A stretch of 64,000 nucleotides of DNA from Thermoanaerobaculum sp. (GCA_021154885.1 JAJKHS010000159.1:1-64000), one strand, 5' to 3'; positions 9,103-17,989 are shown, counted from the stretch's first letter. The notes: a model not told the origin generated them from the sequence alone. Numbers and translations: made by a program.

Positions 9103-10490
9103 CGAGGTACCCTCAAAAGGTGTGGAAATGGGCTGAAGGCGGCATAACCTTCCCGGTCAGCTGATGACCGGCCGGGAAATCCGGCCAGGAAGGAGACACC
9201 GCCATGCTAGAGAAGAGCACCGAGGGGGCTTTCGGGTCAAGGACGGTCTGGGAGGAGTTGGAGGCCATGGCACGGTAGCGGATCCAGGGGTTCGTCCAAG
9301 ACCTCTTGGAGGAGGAAGTCACGGCACTGGTGGGGCGTCGCAAGAGCGAACGCCGGGTAGGGGTAGACGCCCCGCCGGTGTATCGCAACGGCCACGGCAA
9401 GCCGCGCAAGCTGGCGATGATGGGGGGCACGCTGGCGGTGCGCCGGCCGCGGGTGCGCGGTCTGGAGGAGCGGTTCGAAAGCCGCATCCTGCCGCTGTTC
9501 CGGCGTCGCACCGAGGCGGTTGGCGAGCTGCTGCCTCAGCTGTACCTGCACGGGCTTGCCCAAGGGGATTTTGAGTTGGCTTTGCGCGGCTTGCTGGGAG
9601 AGGGGGCGCCGTTGTCGGAGAGCTCCATCGAGCGGCTGCGTGGCAAGTGGGTGGCGGAATTCCAGGCTTGGCGCCAGCGCAGCCTGCGGGGTCAGGAGCC
9701 GGTGTATCTGTGGGCGGACGGGATCTACGTCAAGGCGGGCTTGGAGAAGGACAAGGCCTGCCTGCTGGTGATCGTGGCGGGCCTTCGGGATGGGCGCAAA
9801 GTGGTGCTGGCGGTAGAGAGCGGATACCGCGAATCCGCCGAGTCCTGGGGTCGGCTGCTGCGGGAGCTTCGGGGACGTGGGATGAGCGCGCCGCGGCTGG
9901 TGGTCGCCGATGGCCACCTGGGGATCTGGGCGGCGCTGGCAGCGGTCTTTCCCGAGGTGGCCGAGCAGCGGTGCTGGAATCACAAGATCGTCAACGTGCT
10001 CGATGCCCTACCGAAGAAACTGCAAGTGGAGGCCCGGGAGCTTCTTTGCCGCCTGCCGTATGCGCCGACGCGGCGCGAGGCCTTGAGGCAGCGCGAGGAG
10101 TTTCGGTCGCGCTACGGCCAGCAGCAGCCCAAGGCGGTCGAGACGCTCGAACGGGATTGGGAGCGTCTGGTCGCCTTCTACGCGTTCCCGAAGGAGCACT
10201 GGAAACACCTGCGGACAACCAATCCGGTGGAGTCGCCGTTCGCGGTCGTGCGGCTGCGCACAGCGGCGGGCAAGCGGTACAAGAAGGTGGTCAACGCGAC
10301 GGCGCTGATCTGGCGGTTGCTGATGGTGGCCGAGAGATCGTTCCGCCGTCTTGACCACCCGGAGCTTCTCCCCGAGGTTGCCGAGGGAGCCACCTTCGAA
10401 GACGGCGTACGAGTCCTGCGAGAAGAAGTCAACTCCGCCACCGAGGAGGCCGCCGCCTGAACGCGTTTACACACCTATTGACGGGACCTC
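9103..10490 (+). mobile_element. IS256-family insertion sequence with inverted ends and 8-bp target duplication
   Basis: The element is about 1388 bp. The left end (9104-9128, starting GAGGTACCCTC) and the reverse complement of the right end (10466-10490, starting GAGGTCCCGTC) match at 21 of 25 positions. The 8-bp sequence GGGGGAAG is present immediately outside both ends, at 9095-9102 and 10491-10498, which is the size expected for IS256-family target duplications. It sits between the permease gene and the 3' end of the propeller gene without interrupting either. The exact left boundary is uncertain by 1 bp. Confidence 0.88.
9204..10460 (+). pseudogene. IS256-family (mutator-type) transposase with an in-frame amber codon
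   Basis: From ATG 9204 (AGGAG 8 bp upstream) the frame reads 24 codons, meets TAG at 9276-9278, and then continues unbroken to 10460. The residues on both sides of the stop fit the family (LEAMAR, then IQGFVQDLLEEEVTALVGR), so the stop replaced a sense codon. Catalytic DDE features are present after it: WADGIYVKAG, VVADGHLGIW and the C-terminal NPVES motif, along with RCWNHKIVNVLDALPK. A TTG at 9306 could give a protein that lacks about 34 residues. Alternatives are amber read-through or a sequencing error. The terminal repeats and target duplication still look fresh. Confidence 0.85.
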
Positions 10491-10518
10491 GGGGGAAGAA
10501 GAGCTTACACTGTGGCCC

Positions 10519-12150
10519 TTACTGGCCCGGAGCGCTCAATGTGAGATCGAAGATCCCATGGCCCGAGGTGGCGATGTGCAGCGTCTGCGGCTCTGCGGAG
10601 TCGATGGCCAGTTGGGTCGGCTGGTAGGGGAGACCCTGTACCGGCGTCCAGCTCGTCCCGCCGTCGATGGTTCGTAACAATCCATTGGCGATGGCGTAGA
10701 GGACGTCCGGGTGCTGCGGATCGAGGATCAGGTTGGAGATCCCTGCCGAAGGAAAGCCGGAGTCGGCTGGATTCCAGGTCATTCCGCCGTCAACACTCTT
10801 GAAGAGCCGGGAGCTGGAGACGTAAAGAGTGAGGGGGCGGCGTGGATCCACCACCAGGAGATAGGGAGATCCGAGGTCGAAGGGACGCCGGGTCCAAGTC
10901 TCGCCCCGATCGGCGCTGAAGAACAGGCCTGTATGCGTGGTGAGGAAGAGGCTGCCGGGCTGTGCCGGAACGACGGCCACGTGATCCACGTTCGGTCTTA
11001 GCCCTGTTCCGGGCGTCCAGATCAGCGACCAGGTCTCCCCCCGGTCCATGCTGCGGAACAGTCCGTCTTCGGTGGCGGCGTAGAGAGTCTCGTGCGGGCC
11101 CGGCTCCCGGGCAAAGTCGCGGAGCATGTTTCGGAGCCCGCCGAGACGGCGCCAGGTCCGCGCCCCGTCCGTACTCTGGAATACCCCGCTGGTCGTGCCG
11201 GCGAAGATGGCCGGCGACGGCGCGGGAGCGACCAGCAGCGAATCGACGTACCAGGCCTTGGGTCCGGCCGCCTGCGAGCTCCAGGTCTCGCCCCGGTCGG
11301 AGCTCGTGTAGACCCCGCTGAGGGGGGCACTGGCGTAGACCCGGCGCGGGTCCGAAGGGTCGACCGCGAGGGAATCAACGTCCAGGAAGGACAGCCCCCG
11401 ATTCGCGGTGGACCAGGTCTTGCCCCGGTCGGTGCTCTTCCAGACCCCGCCCTGAGAGCCGAGGAACAGCGTCGAGCGGTGGTCCGGATCGAAGGCGAAG
11501 CCGTTCACCCAGACTGTGTAGGGAAAACGCGTCGCCTTGCTCCAAGTGGTTCCGCCATCGGTGCTCCGGTAGATCCGCACCCCGTCGTTGGTATCGACGG
11601 CGTAGACGGCCGACGTCACGGGATCCACGGCGACGGCGCATATCCACCAATGAGTCTTCATCTCACGGGCAAGGAAAGTCCAGGTGTAGCCGCCATCGAG
11701 GCTGCGGAAGAGGCCGTAGTAGGTTCCGGCATAGAGGCGGCGGGGATGGACGGGATCGACCGCCAGAGCCAGCAGAGACGGCGCATTGCCCATAAGGGCC
11801 AGCCTCCAGTGGGCCCCATCGTCGCTCGTCCCGTACAAGCCGCCATCGCCGCTGGCGTAGACGAAGCCGCCCCGCGCCGGATCGGCGACGACAAACCCGG
11901 TGTTCCTGTAGGGAAATCCTCCTCCAACGTGCGACCAGTGGATGCCGGCGTCGCGGCTGACGTAGAGTCCTTCCGAAGACGTGATCCAGATCGTTTTGGG
12001 AGCCGCCGGCGAGAGGGCGATGCTGGAGACCTGACCGAGATCGAAGCCGGTCTCCACCCGGTACCAGCTCGCGCCCGCATCGATGGTCTTATACAGCCCG
12101 TCTCTAGTCCCGGCGAAGAGGGTATCGGGAGCTTCGGGATCGCCGGTCAA
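10519..12150 (-). CDS. 5'-truncated Asp-box (BNR/VPS10-like) beta-propeller protein
   Basis: Twelve Asp-box motifs (S-x-D-x-G-x-T-W), such as RSTDGGTTW, KSTDRGKTW and TSSDRGETW, recur about every 40-45 residues, which predicts one or two beta-propellers of the kind found in secreted glycosidase-like or sortilin-like proteins. The frame stays open upstream of the TTG at 12150 and a thirteenth box (SLDGGRSW) can be read up to 12222. A TGA at 12223-12225 then stops it, and no signal peptide or good start exists. The real 5' end has therefore been lost, and the break coincides with a 21-bp periodic array. The surviving part is probably not properly expressed or exported. No catalytic residues are recognisable. 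Confidence 0.75.
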   Translation of the reverse strand: MTGDPEAPDTLFAGTRDGLYKTIDAGASWYRVETGFDLGQVSSIALSPAAPKTIWITSSEGLYVSRDAGIHWSHVGGGFPYRNTGFVVADPARGGFVYASGDGGLYGTSDDGAHWRLALMGNAPSLLALAVDPVHPRRLYAGTYYGLFRSLDGGYTWTFLAREMKTHWWICAVAVDPVTSAVYAVDTNDGVRIYRSTDGGTTWSKATRFPYTVWVNGFAFDPDHRSTLFLGSQGGVWKSTDRGKTWSTANRGLSFLDVDSLAVDPSDPRRVYASAPLSGVYTSSDRGETWSSQAAGPKAWYVDSLLVAPAPSPAIFAGTTSGVFQSTDGARTWRRLGGLRNMLRDFAREPGPHETLYAATEDGLFRSMDRGETWSLIWTPGTGLRPNVDHVAVVPAQPGSLFLTTHTGLFFSADRGETWTRRPFDLGSPYLLVVDPRRPLTLYVSSSRLFKSVDGGMTWNPADSGFPSAGISNLILDPQHPDVLYAIANGLLRTIDGGTSWTPVQGLPYQPTQLAIDSAEPQTLHIATSGHGIFDLTLSAPGQ

Positions 12151-12231
12151 ATAGGTCGGCCCGAATTCTGGTAACCCCTGAGAGGCGGGAAGCCAGCTCC
12201 GCCCACCGTCAAGGCTCTCGCTTCATAGGAC

Positions 12232-12378
12232 ATGCCCAGTCTTAAATCGGGCATGCCCGATGCTCCATCTGCCATGCCCGATGGTCCGCCTGCCAGGTCC
12301 GGTATTCCACCTGTCACGGCATGCCGGCCGCCTGCCGCGTCCGGCACGACGTTGGACACATCCGGCAAGACACAAGAC
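12232..12378. repeat. Degenerate 21-bp tandem array A (7 units)
   Basis: Units begin at 12232, 12253, 12274, 12295, 12316, 12337 and 12358, all exactly 21 bp apart. The first three begin ATGCCC; the shared core drifts toward TCCGG in later units, and many units end GCC or GAC. The array fills the gap between the truncated propeller gene and the methylase gene. The minus-strand frame is open through it and gives short Gly/Pro/Asp-rich heptads, but no start or signal supports a protein. Confidence 0.75.
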
Positions 12379-12424
12379 CTCTTCGACTCTTGATACAGAG
12401 GGGCGCGCAACTCCGGCGCCGGGT

Positions 12425-14764
12425 CTAATCCAGCAGAGATCCCTGGGCGCCGTCGTCTTTCGCCTTGCGTCCGCGCTTCGTCGCAGCCTTGACCGGCTTC
12501 GCAGTGATCTGCCGCTTCTCCTCTTCGGCCCTCTGGGCGTTGAGAACGAAGAGGCGGTCGATCACCTCGTCCTCGAAGGCTTCGAGAGCGCGGCGCTCGG
12601 CGTCCGTGGCCGGGGTGCCGTACGGGGGGACCGGAATGTCGTCCCACCCATAGGCGGCGAGCACGGCGCGGTCCATCTCCTCGTGCAGCCGCCGCAGCTC
12701 CTCAATGCGTGGATCGTGGCAGTCGGGGTCCTTGAGGAGGTTGTAGGTGGTGGTCAGGCCCTGCTGGGTGTCCAGCATGAACGGCGGATTTCCCACAAAC
12801 GCATCCATCCAAGCCGACCCGTTCGGCCGACCTCCATCTAGAGGGTCCGGCCGCTCCGCGTAAAACACCTCCGGAAACTCAATCATCCAATGAAACACCG
12901 GAATCCGTTCCCGGATCTCGTTCTGCATAACGATCAGCTCGGTTGGAATCTCCCGACCTCCAGCCTTCAGCCACTCGGTGACTAACTGCAACCGACGCCC
13001 GAGCTCCTTCTGTCGCTCGCGATCGTTCTCGGCCGAGAAGAAGGCGCCGACGATCAGGTCCGCGATGAGGCGGACGCGAAGAAGAGCGTCCTCCGCGTCG
13101 TGGAGTAGCCACTCTTTCTCCCGCTGGGCCCACGGGGACGGGTCCGCCGCCAGCTCCTGAATCTTGCGGCGCTCGACGATCGCATCCTCCAGGGCCACGG
13201 TCAGCTCGTCCGTCGCGAAATCGATCTGCGCGGTCGGCTGCCAGTGGAACCCTTGAATCTGCTCGAAGGTCAGGCCGACCAGCGAATCTCCCCAGCGCAG
13301 CGCGTGATCGAGAAAGGTGAACGGAAGATCGCGGGCCATCGTCTCCAGCCAGAGCGAGAGCTTGGCAAGACCGACCGCCAGACGGTTCTTGTCCACGCCG
13401 TAGAGACACGTCTGGGCCACCAGACGGCGGGCGTGGAGGTTCACGTCCTCGTGAGGCGAGGCCACCAGCTCGGCACGGCCCTCGCGAGTCCACGCGGCCA
13501 CGAGCTGATCGGCGAGAAAGCGGCAGGCTTCCACCAGGAACGCCCCGGACCCCATGGCGGGATCGCAGACGCGCAACGAGAGGATCAGCTCGGACGGCGG
13601 CTCGGGACCCATCGCCGCCAGAAGGGGCTCCAGCGTGCGGCGGACGATGGGCGCCGTGAGGCTCTTCGGCGTGTAGTGGCTGCTCGTGCGGCGGCGCTCC
13701 TCGCCGGGCTGGATGACGAGCTGGTTCGGACGCGCCCGCGTGGTGTTTTTCACCCGCACCGTCTCCAGGGCCGCGAGCACCTCCTCCGGATTCGCAGCGG
13801 CCTGCACGGCGGCGGCGAGCTTCTCGGCCTGGGCCTTCGCCAGGCCGGTCGCCTCCTGAAGCCACTTGGCGCGGCGCGAGGCCGGCGGCTCGAGCACCTC
13901 CTCGGCGGTCAGCCAGACGCGGTCCGGACGCACGCAGACGGCCGGATGGTAGACGCGTAGCACGTGGTAGCCCATGAGGCGCTCGTAGACGCTGCCGATC
14001 TGCTCGACGTCGAGGGAGCTGTAGGAGAGGCGCTGGCCGCCGAGAAAGACGAGCTTGCGGAGGACTTCGAAGATCGTGCCGTCGTCGACCGAGGGGACGC
14101 GCACCGCGGCGCGGCGCACGTCGTCAACCGGAGCGCTGCTGCCGGAAGACCAGCCTTCGAGAAAGGAGTAGGCGTCGGGATCGAAAAGCTCGCCGCGCCG
14201 CGGCGGCAGATGCAGATCGCCATGATGGACGCCGCCATAGACGGCGCGAAACAGGGCGAGCAGGCGATCCCAGGAGCCGAAGCGGCGGGCCATGGAGTCG
14301 GGATGTTGCCCGGCGTCGTCCTGGAGCTGCCCGAAGAGGCCGAAGACGCTCAGATGCCCCTGATAGAGAGGATGCTCGACGGGAAGCAGCCCCTTGTCCT
14401 CGGCATAGAGCAGGACGACCAGGTGGAGGAGAACGGTGAGAAGGCCGCCATAGAGATGGTCGTCCTCGACGCGGGAGGCTTCGTTGAGGAGATTGGAGCC
14501 ATCGCGCTCGGCGGCGGCCTCGAAGCCATGCAGAAGGATGTCGAGAGCCTGAAAGACCTGCTCGGCCAGCTCGTTGGTGACGTTGGCCTGGCGCCGGCGG
14601 CTGTCCGCCAGAAGAGCCGGGAACTGGTGCTCGCGGGCGACCGAGAAGAACCGCCGCACGGAGAGGAGCATGACGAACGCATCGAGAAGGGGCCGGCCCG
14701 CCGACCGAGGCCATGTCGTTGAGGCGGAACGTGAGGGAGCCGCTCGATTCGCCATGAGGCGCAT
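12425..14764 (-). CDS. Adenine-specific DNA methylase (Eco57I/DrmMI-like), internally deleted and frameshifted
   Basis: The central region carries N6-adenine methylase motifs: SSHYTPKSLTAPIVRRTL, then DPAMGSGAFLVEACR (motif I, SAM binding), and VGNPPFM (motif IV, catalytic NPPF). The N-terminal part (RPLLDAFVMLLSVRRFF) matches the family, but its true beginning continues in another frame, in the upstream fragment. Directly after NPPF the sequence jumps to a C-terminal end (EELRRLHEEMDRAVLAAYGW), so the several hundred residues normally lying between, including the target-recognition region, are missing. The neighbouring DrmD-like fragment suggests DISARM DrmMI. The start shown (14764) is only where the frame opens. 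Activity is doubtful. Confidence 0.8.
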   Translation of the reverse strand: MRLMANRAAPSRSASTTWPRSAGRPLLDAFVMLLSVRRFFSVAREHQFPALLADSRRRQANVTNELAEQVFQALDILLHGFEAAAERDGSNLLNEASRVEDDHLYGGLLTVLLHLVVLLYAEDKGLLPVEHPLYQGHLSVFGLFGQLQDDAGQHPDSMARRFGSWDRLLALFRAVYGGVHHGDLHLPPRRGELFDPDAYSFLEGWSSGSSAPVDDVRRAAVRVPSVDDGTIFEVLRKLVFLGGQRLSYSSLDVEQIGSVYERLMGYHVLRVYHPAVCVRPDRVWLTAEEVLEPPASRRAKWLQEATGLAKAQAEKLAAAVQAAANPEEVLAALETVRVKNTTRARPNQLVIQPGEERRRTSSHYTPKSLTAPIVRRTLEPLLAAMGPEPPSELILSLRVCDPAMGSGAFLVEACRFLADQLVAAWTREGRAELVASPHEDVNLHARRLVAQTCLYGVDKNRLAVGLAKLSLWLETMARDLPFTFLDHALRWGDSLVGLTFEQIQGFHWQPTAQIDFATDELTVALEDAIVERRKIQELAADPSPWAQREKEWLLHDAEDALLRVRLIADLIVGAFFSAENDRERQKELGRRLQLVTEWLKAGGREIPTELIVMQNEIRERIPVFHWMIEFPEVFYAERPDPLDGGRPNGSAWMDAFVGNPPFMLDTQQGLTTTYNLLKDPDCHDPRIEELRRLHEEMDRAVLAAYGWDDIPVPPYGTPATDAERRALEAFEDEVIDRLFVLNAQRAEEEKRQITAKPVKAATKRGRKAKDDGAQGSLLD

Positions 14765-15278
14765 AGATCAGCCGCACCTCGCGGCGGTTGGTCAGCAACC
14801 CGATGGGGACGCGGACATGGCGCAGCAGGCGGTCGAACTTGGCGGCCGGAGGATAGTCCCAAAGGCCGGTGTCGGTTTCGGCCTTATCAGCCTGCTGCAC
14901 AAATCCTCTCTCTGGCCACGCCGCGGCGAACGCGCGCATGTACTTGAGATTGCGCGGCGAGAAGCCCTTCATGTCGGGGAATGCCTCGCGCAGATCCGCG
15001 GCCAGCCGGTCAATCACCTTGGCCCCCCACCCCTCGTGCACCTGCCGCTCCAGGATCATCTGGCCAATATCCCAGTAGAGCGAAATCATCGCTGCGTTGG
15101 CGGCAAGAATGACCCGCAGGCGTTCTTCCTGGATGCGTTGCTTGATAGCGCCGAGAGCGTCCGCATACTCCTTCGGCAGGCTTGCCTTCGCGGGGGTCGC
15201 CGGAAAGCGAGCCTCCTCCGACTCTTGGCCCCGGGAGAGCCGGTTCTCCAGTTCGTCGCGCTGACGCTTACGAGCCAT
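14704..15278 (-). pseudogene. DUF1016 (YhcG-type) N-terminus fused to the start of the methylase
   Basis: ATG 15278 has GGAG 8 bp upstream. Residues 1 to about 130 look like a DUF1016 N-terminal domain (GWGAKVIDRLAADLR, FPDMKGFSPRNLKYMRAF). After FVQQA the sequence switches to a methylase N-terminus (TDTGLWDYPP, then VPIGLLTNRREVRLIYAPHG) that belongs with the next gene. Around 14692-14703 one extra C appears to shift the frame: the same strand continues as GRPLLDAF in the other frame. The original frame runs on as nonsense to 14124. The DUF1016 3' half and the methylase 5' end have thus been lost in one junction. If the extra C is a sequencing error, the pair would be one chimeric protein of about 950 residues. 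Confidence 0.7.
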
Positions 15279-15392
15279 ACTCGAGACTCCTTCGAGCCGA
15301 TGTTATCGCGACGCTATAAGGGCTCGGCACTAGCAAGGACAGCAGGGACAAGAAGATACCGGACTTGGTATCATCGTTCATGACTTCAAGCC

Positions 15393-16481
15393 CTACCCCC
15401 GCACCGCCGGCCACAGGTACACCATGCCCACCGGCTCGCGCCGGGTGAGCACGACGCGGTAGAGATCCTGGATGGCCGCCGGCTCGGTTTCGATCTCACG
15501 GTCGATATCGATCAGGCGGCCTTCCATGTAGTCGCGGTCCTGCTCGATCTGGCGGATCTGCTCTCGGGCCTTGGGTGCAGTGGGGGAGAAGGCCAGGGTG
15601 AGCTGCGGCAGCTTGCCGATGGCCTTCTGGATGGCGCTGCGCTGGTTGCGGAGAATCCCCCGCAGAGCTTCCGACTCGGTGGCGCCTCGCTCGGCCAGCT
15701 TGCGCTCGGCCTCGTGGGCGAGGGCCTCGGCTTCGGCCTCTACGTGCGGCCAGAGAGCGGCGAAATCTTTCGGGGCCGAGGCGTGGAGGTCGTGCGCGCC
15801 GTAGCCCTGGGCCAGGAAGCGCGAAAGCAGGCGCTGGACGAAGGGATGTTGGAGGTGCAGATGCACCCGCGAGCCGTCCAGGCGGTCCATGGCCTCGAAG
15901 ACCACGGGCAGGAGCGGGCGCTTGCGCCAATCCCAGAAGGGCTCCTCTTTCCCTCGCGGCGGGCGCAAGGTGTCGAGCGTGCCCTGCCAGGACTCGGGTA
16001 GATCGGGAAGGAGATAGGCGGCGGGAGCGTTTCCGCGATCCCCGGCCAGCGGTTTCAGGGGATCTGCTCCGGCGAGGACGAGCGCGGCGTCCACGGTCTC
16101 CCGCAAAAGGCCGGGATCGAACTCCAAGGCCTTGCGGGAGCGGTCGAGAATTCCGCCGGCTTCGTCGATCTCCCTTTTGAGCTTCTGAATGTCGGAGCGC
16201 TCCGACTCCAGCTCTTCGCGGACGATTTCGCGCCGGCCGCCGATCTGGCTGGCTTCTTCGAGCTCGGCCTCCGAGGTTGGGGCGATCCCCCGGTCGAGAA
16301 TCTCCGTGTAGCGCTCCATGAACACGGCGGAGAGCGACCCCGGCTCCTTCTGGATGGTTTGCACCTTGCGGACGACCACATCCAGAACCCGGTCCTCCTC
16401 CCGCTGTTGATAGAAGAAGTACACCCACACGCTGACCAATTCGGGCAAGAGCCCGGCGCGGCTGGTGACGGTGGAATTCAA
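15393..16481 (-). CDS. C-terminal fragment of a DrmD-like SNF2 helicase (DISARM)
   Basis: A 362-residue frame starting at a TTG with no RBS. It begins where helicase-C sequences end (FFYQQREEDRVLDVVVRKVQT, then KEPGSLSAVFMERY). It contains HPFVQRLLSRFLAQGY and a coiled-coil tail (EALAHEAERKLAERG, RNQRSAIQKAIGK), and finishes with EPVGMVYLWP, an ending I associate with the DISARM helicase DrmD. No Walker A, DEAH or helicase core is present, so all of the ATPase is missing. The sequence between FLAQGYGAHDL and APKDFAALWPHV also looks shortened. It lies upstream of the methylase on the same strand, as drmD does relative to drmMI in class 1 DISARM. The family assignment is from memory and needs a profile search. 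Confidence 0.6.
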   Translation of the reverse strand: MNSTVTSRAGLLPELVSVWVYFFYQQREEDRVLDVVVRKVQTIQKEPGSLSAVFMERYTEILDRGIAPTSEAELEEASQIGGRREIVREELESERSDIQKLKREIDEAGGILDRSRKALEFDPGLLRETVDAALVLAGADPLKPLAGDRGNAPAAYLLPDLPESWQGTLDTLRPPRGKEEPFWDWRKRPLLPVVFEAMDRLDGSRVHLHLQHPFVQRLLSRFLAQGYGAHDLHASAPKDFAALWPHVEAEAEALAHEAERKLAERGATESEALRGILRNQRSAIQKAIGKLPQLTLAFSPTAPKAREQIRQIEQDRDYMEGRLIDIDREIETEPAAIQDLYRVVLTRREPVGMVYLWPAVRG

Positions 16482-16614
16482 GCCGGGCGACGCGCAGCCC
16501 TAGCCCAACTTCGGCGGTTTTTCTGAGGAATCCTCGGGATTTTGGCGGAGGTTTTCGTCACTATCCCTGGGGGTCCCCCTTGCCGCGCTCGAGTCGCGTG
16601 GCGGCGGTCCCGCG

Positions 16615-16887
16615 AGTCAGGTCCTCTGCAACTCGGATGAGATCTCTCAATCCGCGGATGAGATGACCTGCAATTCGGATGAGGACCCTCAATCCGCGGA
16701 TGAGGTCACTTGAAACCCGGATGAGGTGATCCGCAACCCGGATGAGATGACCTGCAATTCGGATGAGGTCCTCTGCAACTCGAATGAGATCCCTCACTCC
16801 GCGGATGAGATCGCCTGGAGCTCGAATGAGGTCATCCGCAACTCGGATGAGGTCATCGGAAACCCGAATGAGATGACTACCGACGAG
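16615..16887. repeat. Strict 21-bp tandem array B (13 units, GATGAG core)
   Basis: Twelve cores at 16636, 16657, 16678, 16699, 16720, 16741, 16762, 16783, 16804, 16825, 16846 and 16867 are spaced exactly 21 bp. Each is GATGAG or AATGAG, and a degenerate first unit starts at 16615. The remaining 15 bp vary, although two units (16657 and 16741) are identical, as are the variable parts at 16621 and 16768. Most units end in CG. The array fills most of the 430-bp gap from 16482 to 16911 and ends 24 bp before the acetamidase start. The minus-strand frame is open through all units and encodes a seven-residue repeat (R-x-x-x-D-L-I); the plus-strand frame contains a TGA. Confidence 0.9.
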
Positions 16888-16911
16888 TCCCTTGTGGTAG
16901 CGTGCGTCGCC

Positions 16912-17955
16912 ATGCGAACCCATGTCGCCGTCGCCGCGTCCGTCGTCCTGTTCACCGCTGTCGTCGCGACCGCCCAGCCAGCGCAGGGGCCGAAGACGCA
17001 CCGCCTTGAAGCCACGCCGTCCACCGTCGCGTACGGCTATTACTGGTCCGAGGCGAAGCCCGCGCTGCGCATCGCGTCGGGCGACGTCGTCGACGTCGAC
17101 ACGCTGTTGACGAACAACCCCACGGGGCTGCAGCGCGCCGGCGTGCCCGACGACAAGGTCCAGAGCTCGCTGAAGGCGATCGTAACCGAGGTCACCGGCG
17201 ATCGCCGCGGACCGGGCGGGCACATCCTCACCGGCCCGGTGTACGTCGAGGGTGCGCAGCCGGGCGACGTGCTGGAGGTGAAGATCCTGGCGATCGATTT
17301 CCCGATCGATTACGGCTACAACGGTTGCAACGGCTTCCTGCCGGAGAATTGCGATCGTTCCGCCGCCGCGCGCATCCTCCCCATCAATGCGAAGACGATG
17401 ACCGCGGAGTTCGCGCCGGGCATCGTGATCCCATTGCGTCCTTTCTTCGGCAGCATGGGCGTGGCACCGGCGCCGGAACTCGGCCGGGTCAGCAGCAACC
17501 CGCCGGGGAAGCACGCGGGCAATCTCGACAACAAGGAGCTGGGCGTCGGCTCGACGTTGTTCATTCCCGTCTTCGTCCCTGGCGCGCTGTTCGAGGTGGG
17601 CGACGGCCACGCCGCGCAGGGCGACGGCGAGGTCGATCAGACGGCGATCGAGACGTCCCTGCGCGGGCGGATTCAGCTCACCGTCCGCAAGGACATGAAG
17701 CTCACGTGGCCGCGCGCCGAGACGGCGACCGATTACATCAGCATGGCGACCGATCCGGATCTCGCCGTCGCCACCAAGGTCGCGATCCAGGAGATGATCG
17801 ATTTCGTCGCGTCGACGCGGAAGATGACGAAGCACCAGGCGTACCAGCTCGTGAGCATCGCCGGCAACGTCGCGGTGACGCAGCTCGTCGACCAGCCGAA
17901 CGTCGGCGTCCACGTGCGGCTGCCGAAGAGCATCTTCACCGGCGCGCGGCCGTAG
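16912..17955 (+). CDS. Secreted acetamidase/formamidase family protein
   Basis: A 347-residue protein starting MRTHVAVAASVVLFTAVVA, a signal peptide cut near TAQ. The FmdA/AmdA fold is suggested by HRLEATPSTVAYGYYW, TGPVYVEGAQPGDVLEV (a hallmark of the family), PLRPFFGSMGVAP and a C-terminal AYQLVSIAGNVAVTQLVD. Family members hydrolyse formamide or short amides to ammonia and the acid; the exported form is common in environmental bacteria but its substrate is unknown. There is no clear Shine-Dalgarno sequence, and the start is 24 bp after the 21-bp array, so that array lies where the promoter or leader should be. It converges with the decayed decarboxylase gene. Confidence 0.87.
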   Translation: MRTHVAVAASVVLFTAVVATAQPAQGPKTHRLEATPSTVAYGYYWSEAKPALRIASGDVVDVDTLLTNNPTGLQRAGVPDDKVQSSLKAIVTEVTGDRRGPGGHILTGPVYVEGAQPGDVLEVKILAIDFPIDYGYNGCNGFLPENCDRSAAARILPINAKTMTAEFAPGIVIPLRPFFGSMGVAPAPELGRVSSNPPGKHAGNLDNKELGVGSTLFIPVFVPGALFEVGDGHAAQGDGEVDQTAIETSLRGRIQLTVRKDMKLTWPRAETATDYISMATDPDLAVATKVAIQEMIDFVASTRKMTKHQAYQLVSIAGNVAVTQLVDQPNVGVHVRLPKSIFTGARP

Positions 17956-17989
17956 CGGCGGCGGCGACTGGCGCGGGATCGCTGATCGG

